64,000 bases of DNA from positions 21,798 to 85,797 of the forward strand of contig JAEZEH010000019.1 in assembly GCA_023417785.1 (NCBI GenBank). The letters run 5' to 3'. Made by a program: the position numbers and the translations under genes. The notes below the pieces were generated by a model. The model was not told where the DNA came from, did not search any database, and was given only the letters and a program-made list of their open reading frames with translations. Shown here one piece after another: positions 44,101-50,341 of the stretch; position 1 is the stretch's first letter; each line of letters begins with the position of its first letter. This DNA is from Bacteroidota bacterium (lineage in GTDB: Bacteria; Bacteroidota; Bacteroidia; Cytophagales; Cyclobacteriaceae).

Positions 44101-45832
44101 TTGTAATTTTGCCATCTTCGGCTCTGCCGCTGCCTTTGAGTTCGATCGAATTCCGGGGCAATTCAATCTCCTGGTCAGGTCCCGCGTTTGCGACTGGTGC
44201 TTTGTATTCCGGCGCTTCAACGGTGAGCTTTACGTCATCGGTATCTGTCGCGCCTTTGTCGTCGGTTACGATTAGTTGGAATACATAATTACCTTCGGAG
44301 AAGTTGGTAAGGGTAAGTTCTGTCCCGCTGGTGTTAGACATATCCACGTCTCCACCGGAAAGTTTTTTCCACTCGTATTTTGTGATCGTTCCATCTTCGT
44401 CACGGCCCGAACCTTTGATTACGACTTTATCATCAGATGCTTTAACAGTGATATCAGAGCCTGCATTGGCAATAGGTTCGATATTAGACGGCCTACTTAC
44501 TTTAACCACAACTTCATCAGAATCCGATAACCCCTTATCAGTCTTAACCGTTAACTGGAATTTATATTCACCAGCCGTCAGCTTTTCCAATTTAAGGTCC
44601 AGCGAATTTGTTCCGGACATCTGGACATCGTCGCCGTCAATTTGTTCCCAGGCGACACTTGATATTTTTCCGTCCTTAGCAGATGCTTTCCCTTTGATGG
44701 TAACGGAATTTTGGGGTAGCTCAACAGAAATATCGGGGCCTGCGTCGGCAACCGGAGGAGCATAACTAGCCTCAACAGTAACCTTTACCTCATCTGAATG
44801 CGTTGCGCCTTTGTCGTCGGTAACCGTGAGTTTGAATACATAGGTTCCCTGGCTGTAGCCTGAAATGATCAGGTCCTTTTTGTTGGCGTCGTCCATATCA
44901 ACGGATCCACCGGAAACTTTGCTCCAGGCGTATGCCCTGATCGTGCCATCCTTATCTTTGCCGGAGCCGGCAATAACCACGTCACCATCAGATTCCTTGA
45001 TCTTTTTGTCTGGCCCTGCATCGGCGACCGGTGCCTCGTTGGAAGGTTCCGGTTGCGACGGGTTGCCGTTACGGTGAGACATCAACCACTCATACACATT
45101 GGGGTTATGGTAGGAGTGATCCGGACGATATGCCCGCACCCAGGCGTCATGTTTAACTCCGCGATAGATTGAGATTTTTGCTTTTGGATTAGGATTATGG
45201 CTATTGATCGCGTTCACCATTTCAATACTTTTATTTACATGGACGACATTATCGGCGTCGCCATGAAATGCCCATACTGGCAGATTTTCGTCAGCAATGG
45301 CCTTTGCTCTGCCCACACTGCCGCCGCCGCAAATTGGAGCGGCTGCTGCGAACAGATCGGGATATTGCTGGATCATCGTCCATGTGCCAAAACCGCCCAT
45401 GCTTAACCCGGTGATATAGATCCGGCTTCTGTCGATACGGAGGGTCCGCTGAACGTGTTCAATGACTTCCATTACATAAGCCGTTGGCCAGCCTGAATGG
45501 TTCGACTTAAGCTGGGGAGAAATCAGAATAAAAGGAAATTTCGTACCATCCTTTACATGCCTGGGTGGACCAATTTTTTCGAGAAGTGCCTTGCCTGAGG
45601 CGAGAATTCTGGGGTCGGTGCTGTTTGGTCCTTTTTCACCTCTTCCGTGGAGGAAAATAACGACCGGATAATCTTTTGAACTTGACTTATAACCATCAGG
45701 AAGATACTCGAGATACCCGATGACTGTCTTGGATGTGGTCTTGAAAACCTGTTGTGCGCGAACGGCTGTAACGTTGAATAAGGGAAGGGAAATACAAGAT
45801 AAAATGAATAGAAATCTAATCATGCTCAGCAT
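41102..45832 (-). CDS. giant secreted esterase with 13 PKD-like repeats and a C-terminal sorting-like domain
   Basis: About 1576 residues. After a signal peptide (ending TAVRAQQ) comes an esterase domain (about 30-250) of the PHB-depolymerase/dienelactone-hydrolase kind: IFLHGRGEKGP, YITGLSMGGFGTWTM (Ser), VWAFHGDADNVV (Asp), GVKHDAW (His). Then 13 PKD/cadherin-like domains of about 90 residues each, every one with the AGPD-type opening and a DSDEVxVxV-type end. They alternate between a VTDDKGA type and a VKTDKGLS type. The last 90 residues (AVYNDRGDKIFHGAW, KVKVGKLIIQP) resemble a type IX type-A sorting domain. Probably exported to the cell surface. The ATG at 45823 is an equal alternative start. 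Substrate unknown; a polysaccharide ester is plausible. Confidence 0.88.
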   Translation of the reverse strand: MLSMIRFLFILSCISLPLFNVTAVRAQQVFKTTSKTVIGYLEYLPDGYKSSSKDYPVVIFLHGRGEKGPNSTDPRILASGKALLEKIGPPRHVKDGTKFPFILISPQLKSNHSGWPTAYVMEVIEHVQRTLRIDRSRIYITGLSMGGFGTWTMIQQYPDLFAAAAPICGGGSVGRAKAIADENLPVWAFHGDADNVVHVNKSIEMVNAINSHNPNPKAKISIYRGVKHDAWVRAYRPDHSYHNPNVYEWLMSHRNGNPSQPEPSNEAPVADAGPDKKIKESDGDVVIAGSGKDKDGTIRAYAWSKVSGGSVDMDDANKKDLIISGYSQGTYVFKLTVTDDKGATHSDEVKVTVEASYAPPVADAGPDISVELPQNSVTIKGKASAKDGKISSVAWEQIDGDDVQMSGTNSLDLKLEKLTAGEYKFQLTVKTDKGLSDSDEVVVKVSRPSNIEPIANAGSDITVKASDDKVVIKGSGRDEDGTITKYEWKKLSGGDVDMSNTSGTELTLTNFSEGNYVFQLIVTDDKGATDTDDVKLTVEAPEYKAPVANAGPDQEIELPRNSIELKGSGRAEDGKITSYLWKQTAGETAELSGETTAELSVKKLNVGEYKFQLTVKTDKGLSDSDEVVVKVGKPSNIEPIANAGADIVAKVSDDKVVIKGSGRDEDGTIAKYEWKKLSGGDVDMSNTSGTELTLTNFSEGSYVFQLIVTDDKGARDTDDVKLTVQAPEYKAPVANAGPDQEIELPQNSIVLKGSGRAEDGKITSYSWKQTAGEAVELAGETTQELSVKKLKTGEFRFRLTVKTDKGLSNSDEVTVTVKRPANMAPVANAGPDITIRESDEREILAGSGKDEDGTITAYQWTKLSGGNVDMFNADKSELTISDFRQGTYVFRLTVTDDKGAKDSDDVQVIVDAPDYAAPVANAGPDQEVKLPANSVILKGSAKSDDGRITSYSWTKKSGGDVELSGEDTPTLTVTKLKKGEYIFRLTVKTNKGLSDSDEVTVNVEEPSNLKPVADAGSDVTISVDEEEFVLQGSGSDKDGKITSYSWDKVSGGSVDMKNSDRRELTISNFEAGTYVFSLTITDDKGSRDSDEVKVTVEPSENRFTNKAPVADAGDDRTISDDAESFVLLGFGEDEDGEIVSYKWKQVAGETTVTLTDANTTAATVSDFDGGTYVFRLTVTDDNGAKGSDDITVVVKKPGKLNVYAGNDRTIQLPENKIVLKGEASVDKGIITDYEWSMLSGGSATLSGENSATLTADNLEEGVYVFRLTAKADNGLADNDDIRITVKGRENTAPVANAGPDHNIEHDLESFVIVGSAEDKEGSIVSFAWRKISGGVVVLTNEDSEALTISGFQPGKHVFRLTVTDERGETDSDDVTVIVNPPASTPDSRPVAYAGNDRIIRLPINSVTLRGGAKAEGRTIVRYEWEQVAGGFAKLSGMDTQTMVAEQLGIGRYKFRLKATCDLGFSAYDDINITVKESLFPIATVDRLDSEVTNGRIVERDFELDLDKLASTDLTAGAVPDMENYVVAVYNDRGDKIFHGAWEDQSFQQVFQQPGFYVYHVLDGRRKVKVGKLIIQP
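43610..44438 (-). repeat. recent 558-bp duplication inside the PKD array
   Basis: The block 43610-43880 recurs at 44168-44438, offset 558 bp (186 codons), with only a few changes; 43736-43840 and 44294-44398 are almost identical at DNA level. Each unit encodes one A-type and one B-type domain. Such closeness, against 30-50 percent identity between the other domains, points to recent in-frame duplication or gene conversion. Confidence 0.8.
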
Positions 45833-45837
45833 TTTTT

Positions 45838-45861
45838 CTTTGTGGAGAGGAGTCCACAAAG
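45838..45861 (-). other. 9-bp inverted repeat just upstream of the PKD-gene start
   Basis: CTTTGTGGA (45838-45846) and TCCACAAAG (45853-45861) form a perfect 9-bp stem with a 6-nt loop. On the minus strand an A-run and the ATG at 45832 follow immediately, so the hairpin ends 5 nt before the start. It may shape translation or bind a protein. Confidence 0.45.
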
Positions 45862-46124
45862 GAGGGTGAAAATGTTTGCGAGGCGACTAAAGGCAGTTAC
45901 TTATAGGACAGGCGGTGGTGAAGCTTGATTCAGGTCATGGACGTGAGGGTTTAGTGGTTACTGATCTAGCTGTTGAGCGGCTGAATTCCGGCGTAAGAAA
46001 CCTGATTAAACAGATATAAACATCGGCCTTCCGATGAATGAACAATCAAACCGATAAAGCAATAGATATGAAGTTGTCATCGTTGTCATGAAGTTCATCC
46101 TTTTTTCCACGGCAAAAATTTTCC

Positions 46125-46460
46125 GTGATACACAAACTAATAATATTAGTTTTATGTATAATTGCACTATTGATTTTGGTTATGCGGGAATATCCTGGAA
46201 AGAAGGTTCGCGAGTTTTCGGAGATGCACATAAGTTTAACGTGGGACGAACTTCACGAGAGGTTTGGATTTGACTTGCGAACATGGAAGAAGAAGTTCAA
46301 CGATTATCTTATGAAGCAACCTCGTGAGACCGATATCGTTTCAGCTTTCTTCAGGTTTGGGAATGACAGGATCAATCCATTGCTGAATGAGCTTCTGGGA
46401 AGGTCGGCCGGATTCCCGACGTTCCAGCGCTTTGCCGAGTATGTTTCAGGAAAACATTAA
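46125..46460 (+). CDS. small membrane-anchored protein of unknown function
   Basis: 111 residues from a GTG start. One N-terminal hydrophobic helix (LIILVLCIIALLILVM) is followed by a basic, helical domain (DELHERFGFDLRTWKKKFNDYL, DRINPLLNELLGR). No family recognised. It precedes another small gene by 24 bp on the same strand. Confidence 0.55.
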   Translation: MIHKLIILVLCIIALLILVMREYPGKKVREFSEMHISLTWDELHERFGFDLRTWKKKFNDYLMKQPRETDIVSAFFRFGNDRINPLLNELLGRSAGFPTFQRFAEYVSGKH

Positions 46461-46484
46461 CACTAACCTACATAAAGTACCCTC

Positions 46485-46814
46485 ATGCAAGAGCTCCCCA
46501 CCACCAAGTGGTCAACCGAAAATGTGCTTGACCTTGTGCGCCGCCTTCGAAACGACCTGATCAAGGACTTCCTCGATGAACGGTATCTCAAAGCCTATCT
46601 CACCGATAATTACAACATAAAGGAGCTCCAGCCCGTAAGGCACGAGTTTATCAGGTCTGCGTTGAAAGACCTGTTAATCGCGCCGGTGAATACCACACAT
46701 TATCAGCGAATAATTGATCAGATTCGGCAAAATGACAGCGCCTCTCTGAGTGAAGGGAATGACAGGCTCTTTTTTCAGGAAATTGAACAGATACTGAAGA
46801 AGTACATTTTCTGA
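46485..46814 (+). CDS. small helical protein of unknown function
   Basis: 109 residues, highly charged and predicted helical throughout (VLDLVRRLRNDLIKDFLDE, FFQEIEQILKKYIF); no signal peptide or membrane segment. No family recognised. It pairs with the small membrane protein before it and precedes an AI-2E transporter by 64 bp. Confidence 0.6.
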   Translation: MQELPTTKWSTENVLDLVRRLRNDLIKDFLDERYLKAYLTDNYNIKELQPVRHEFIRSALKDLLIAPVNTTHYQRIIDQIRQNDSASLSEGNDRLFFQEIEQILKKYIF

Positions 46815-46878
46815 GGCGGCTGGTATATGGTTTATATGATCGGTTGCAGAGAACAACATATTCTCTGAACCGACTGCC

Positions 46879-47967
46879 ATGATCAAAACGAAATCCCTTC
46901 CCTTCTACGCCAGACTATCCCTGAATCTGTTAACTATTTCACTACTTGCCGTAGTCCTTTATCTTGGCCAGGGCATACTGGTTCCGTTCTTTTTTTCAGT
47001 GCTGTTGGCTACTTTGTTGTTGCCCGTGACTAACCTGCTCCAGCGATGGAAGTTACCCAAAGTTCTTGCTATTTTGTTAACCATCTTCGTGGCACTGGCC
47101 CTGTTGGCCGGCGTCATTTATTTCCTATCCTTCCAGATCTCAATTTTCCTCCAGGATATTGATACCATCAAACAAAGGATTTCCGAGCTCGCAGACAATT
47201 TCCAAAACTGGGTCAACTCTACGTTCAACATAAGTGAGGTGAAACAAAACCAGTATCTGGAGGATACCGCCAAGAACATTCAGGACTCGGGTGCAACTGT
47301 GGTAGGGAAAACAGTTGGAACCATAACGGAAAGCCTGTCATACGTGGTGTTTTTGCCAGTGTATACCTTTCTCATCCTTTACTATAAGGACCTTATCCGG
47401 AAATTTTTTGTATCTGTTTTTCGCGACGCGGATCCCGACAAGGTTGGCGGTGTTTTATTTCAAGCCCGGACGATCGGCAGGGATTATATCCTCGGTCTAT
47501 TGATCGACATGACAATTGTTTTCTCCCTCAACACTATCGGTTTTCTCATACTTGGTATAAAGTATCCGATTTTCCTGGCACTGGTCGCAGCGATACTAAA
47601 TCTTATCCCCTACATCGGAATGCTTATTGCGAACGTCTTTACTATCCTGATCACAATAGTAAGTTCCGACAACCCCACTGATGCTGTGTGGGCCGCCGTG
47701 GTCCTGGCTGTCGTGCAGTTTATTGACAACAACTTCCTCATCCCGATGATCGTAGGCAACAAAGTTCGCATCAACGCCTTGGTTACCATCATCGGCGTGG
47801 TAGTCGGTGGTACACTTTGTGGCGTGGGGGGAATGTTTCTCGCTATACCTGCTATCGCAACGCTTAAAGTAATATTCGATAATGTGTCTGAACTCGAGCC
47901 GTGGGGCATGTTGCTCGGCGATGATGTGAAAAACGAAAAGAAAAAGGAGAAGAAGCCAATTGTTTAA
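46879..47967 (+). CDS. AI-2E-family transporter (TqsA/PerM-like)
   Basis: A 362-residue membrane protein with about eight helices. The typical layout is visible: paired N-terminal helices (YLGQGILVPFFFSVLLATLL), a soluble segment (about 85-150), then FLPVYTFLILYYKDLIRKFF and the C-terminal LIPYIGMLIANVFTI and FIDNNFLIPMIVGNKVRINA, the family signature. Members export AI-2 or act in ion and pH homeostasis; the substrate is not decided here. A Lys-rich tail ends it. Confidence 0.92.
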   Translation: MIKTKSLPFYARLSLNLLTISLLAVVLYLGQGILVPFFFSVLLATLLLPVTNLLQRWKLPKVLAILLTIFVALALLAGVIYFLSFQISIFLQDIDTIKQRISELADNFQNWVNSTFNISEVKQNQYLEDTAKNIQDSGATVVGKTVGTITESLSYVVFLPVYTFLILYYKDLIRKFFVSVFRDADPDKVGGVLFQARTIGRDYILGLLIDMTIVFSLNTIGFLILGIKYPIFLALVAAILNLIPYIGMLIANVFTILITIVSSDNPTDAVWAAVVLAVVQFIDNNFLIPMIVGNKVRINALVTIIGVVVGGTLCGVGGMFLAIPAIATLKVIFDNVSELEPWGMLLGDDVKNEKKKEKKPIV

Positions 47968-47981
47968 AAGAAACATCCTCT

Positions 47982-48461
47982 ATGGCAGCAATCTCAGCCG
48001 GTTTGCTAATGTGCAACATTTGCGAAGGTAAGCTGATTTTTTTCCTAGTGCACCCGGGCGGGCCGTTCTATAAAAATAAGCACAAGGGCGTCTGGACCAT
48101 TCCCAAGGGCATCGTTAATGAAAATGAGGAGCGGCTTGTCGCGGCGCAGCGCGAATTCTTCGAGGAAACCGGAATTGAACCCCGCGGACCTTACCACTCA
48201 TTGGGTTCGGCGCGCATGAAAAGCGGGAAGGAAATCCTTGTGTGGACCTTCGTTGGCGAATGGGAAGTAGCTAGCGGTATTACTAGCAATACATTTGAAC
48301 TGGAGTGGCCCCCTCGCTCCGGGAAGACCATGCAGGTCCCGGAAGCCGACCAGGGTAGATGGATGGCCTACGAAGAGGCAGCCATGTATATTCATTCCTC
48401 CCAGAAGGTTTTCCTTGATCGTGCCGTGACTGACCGCGGGCTAATATTTTCCCTTAAGTAA
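47982..48461 (+). CDS. NUDIX hydrolase
   Basis: A 159-residue Nudix enzyme with an intact box: Gly-x5-Glu in GIVNENEERLVAAQ and REFFEETGI, carrying the three metal-binding glutamates. This contrasts with the degenerate box of the AraR-like regulator. GVWTIPKGIV before the box and FVGEWEVASG after it fit the MutT/DNTP-type or diadenosine-tetraphosphate branch. The last 8 bp overlap the convergent HAD gene. Substrate unknown. Confidence 0.92.
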   Translation: MAAISAGLLMCNICEGKLIFFLVHPGGPFYKNKHKGVWTIPKGIVNENEERLVAAQREFFEETGIEPRGPYHSLGSARMKSGKEILVWTFVGEWEVASGITSNTFELEWPPRSGKTMQVPEADQGRWMAYEEAAMYIHSSQKVFLDRAVTDRGLIFSLK

Positions 48462-49281
48462 AATACTTCCTGATGATGGTTGCCACCCCATCTTCCCTGC
48501 TGTCACCGGTTACTTCATCGGCAATCTTCAGGACTGCATCGCGGGAATTCGACACCGCTACACCATGACCCGATCGCTGGAGCAAATCCACGTCATTAAA
48601 ATTATCGCCGAACGAGATCACTTCGTCCATGTCAAAGTCATACAGTTCTTTGAGCAGAAGTTCGAGCCCTAATCCCTTTGACATGGACACGGGCGCAAGT
48701 TCCAGATATGTCGGCCTGGACCGGTAAATATGTATGTGGGCCGAAAAGTTGTCATTCAGTTGTCTTTCGAATTTGTCGATCTCATTTTCCGGGCCCATGC
48801 ACATTACTTTATGAGCACCCTTATCTTCGGTTGTCCATTGCCGCAGGACTTCATCATTCGACAGGATAACAGGATCGGCTTTGGTGATACGGGACTCGCG
48901 TTCTGTCCAGTAGTCCCACTTCGGAGCGTACCATTCGTCCTTATGGTACAGGCTCACATGAATTTCAGCCTGCGCCAGATTGCAGATACCACTTGCGATT
49001 CCTAGGGGTATCGCAACCGACGCTATTTCACGAAGTTCCCCGTTCCCGTGATAACTAATGATGTATCCGCCATTGTAACAAATCAGGGGTTCATGCAGTC
49101 GCCCCAGTTCCGCCTGTAAATGACGCATCGCCGCGGGCATTCGCGATGATGCGAGAATCACACGAATCGACTCAGGCACAGCGCTGAACGCGGCCTTCGT
49201 TTCCTCCGATAACTGCCTGTCTGCATTTAGTAACGTACCGTCGATGTCGGTACAGATCAACCTGAATTTTTTGCTTTCCAC
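48454..49281 (-). CDS. Cof-type HAD phosphatase
   Basis: A 275-residue HAD of subfamily IIB. Motif I LICTDIDGTLLNADRQLS, motif II VILASSRMPAAMRHL, motif III near SMSKGLGLELLLKEL and motif IV ISFGDNFNDVDLLQ are all intact. The substrates are typically sugar phosphates or flavin/pyridoxal phosphates. Last gene of the metH-metH-metF-HAD run, 11 bp after metF. Confidence 0.92.
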   Translation of the reverse strand: MESKKFRLICTDIDGTLLNADRQLSEETKAAFSAVPESIRVILASSRMPAAMRHLQAELGRLHEPLICYNGGYIISYHGNGELREIASVAIPLGIASGICNLAQAEIHVSLYHKDEWYAPKWDYWTERESRITKADPVILSNDEVLRQWTTEDKGAHKVMCMGPENEIDKFERQLNDNFSAHIHIYRSRPTYLELAPVSMSKGLGLELLLKELYDFDMDEVISFGDNFNDVDLLQRSGHGVAVSNSRDAVLKIADEVTGDSREDGVATIIRKYFT

Positions 49282-49292
49282 CGGCGTTCCAA

Positions 49293-50249
49293 CTAGAATA
49301 ATTCCTTCGCAATTCTGAATATAGGGTCGGATTTACCCATGGAATAATAATGAAGAGTCGGCACACCGTGCTTCATAAGTTCCTTCGATTGCTCAATACA
49401 CCATTTAATTCCCACCTCTTTCACGGCGGCATTGTCTTTACAGTGTTCCACTTCATCAGCAAGATCCTCCGGGATATCTATATGAAAAGCCGTGGGCAAA
49501 ATACTCACCTGGCTTTTGGTTGTAATTGGTTTAATTCCCGGAATGATTGGCACCGTTATCCCGGCTTCGCGGCATTTGTCGACAAACTCGAAAAACACCT
49601 TGTTGTTAAAAAACATTTGCGTAACAATATACTCGGCACCGAGGTCTACCTTTAGTTTAAGATACTTCAGGTCCGTTTTCAAATTAGGAGCAGCGAAATG
49701 CTTTTCAGGATAGCCCGCCACCCCAATACAGAAGTTGGTGGGTGTGGTGTTTTGCAGATCCTCATCCAGATATTGTCCCTGATTCATGCTCACGACCTGC
49801 TGTAACAAGTCCGAGGCGAATTTATGTCCATCCGGTTCAGGGACAAAACGGCCTTCATTCTTAATTCCGTCTCCCTGCAGAACAAGAACGTTATCTATCC
49901 CGAGGAAATGGAGGTCAATCAATGCGTTCTCTGTTTCTTCTTTATTGAAGCCACCGCAAATGATATGGGGAACTGTATCGATCTTGTAATGATTCTGAAT
50001 AGCGGCACATATCCCTACCGTGCCGGGGCGTTTTCGCGTCGAGCGTTTTTCAAGGAGTCCTCCTTCCTTCTTCTTGTAGATGTACTCCTCGCGATGATAA
50101 GTGACATCAATAAAAGGGGGTTTAAATTCCATAAGGGGATCCATGTTATTAAACAGGTTCCGGATATTTTCCCCTTTCAACGGCGGAAGGATCTCAATGG
50201 TGAATAACGTTTTCCCTTTCGCGTTTCTGATATGGTCAATTACTTTCAT
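49293..50249 (-). CDS. metF: 5,10-methylenetetrahydrofolate reductase
   Basis: A 318-residue FAD-dependent TIM-barrel reductase that makes 5-methyl-THF for methionine synthase. Signatures: FTIEILPPLKGENI (catalytic Glu), PFIDVTYHREEY, VLQGDGIKNEG (Asp that contacts N5) and QMFFNNKVFFEFVDKCREAGI with PIIPGIKPI. The C-terminus GVPTLHYYSMGKSDPI is typical. It follows the metH large gene by 92 bp and probably lies in the riboswitch-controlled transcript. Confidence 0.95.
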   Translation of the reverse strand: MKVIDHIRNAKGKTLFTIEILPPLKGENIRNLFNNMDPLMEFKPPFIDVTYHREEYIYKKKEGGLLEKRSTRKRPGTVGICAAIQNHYKIDTVPHIICGGFNKEETENALIDLHFLGIDNVLVLQGDGIKNEGRFVPEPDGHKFASDLLQQVVSMNQGQYLDEDLQNTTPTNFCIGVAGYPEKHFAAPNLKTDLKYLKLKVDLGAEYIVTQMFFNNKVFFEFVDKCREAGITVPIIPGIKPITTKSQVSILPTAFHIDIPEDLADEVEHCKDNAAVKEVGIKWCIEQSKELMKHGVPTLHYYSMGKSDPIFRIAKELF

Positions 50250-50341
50250 TTGTGTATTCCCGTCTTTCTATTTTGTCGCATGCCAAGGGAGGTGTCCCTG
50301 TAATCAGGACCCAAACCATTGGCCTTATCATCTGTTCAAAA

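Noticed and set aside
41440..45040. CRISPR-like periodic repeats
   Set aside because: The periodicity is about 280 and 558 bp, in frame with the PKD domains, and no short direct repeats with unique spacers are present.
46021..46036. Hairpin CATCGG-CCTT-CCGATG considered as a terminator
   Set aside because: There is no T-tract on either strand and it lies far from the stop of any adjacent gene.
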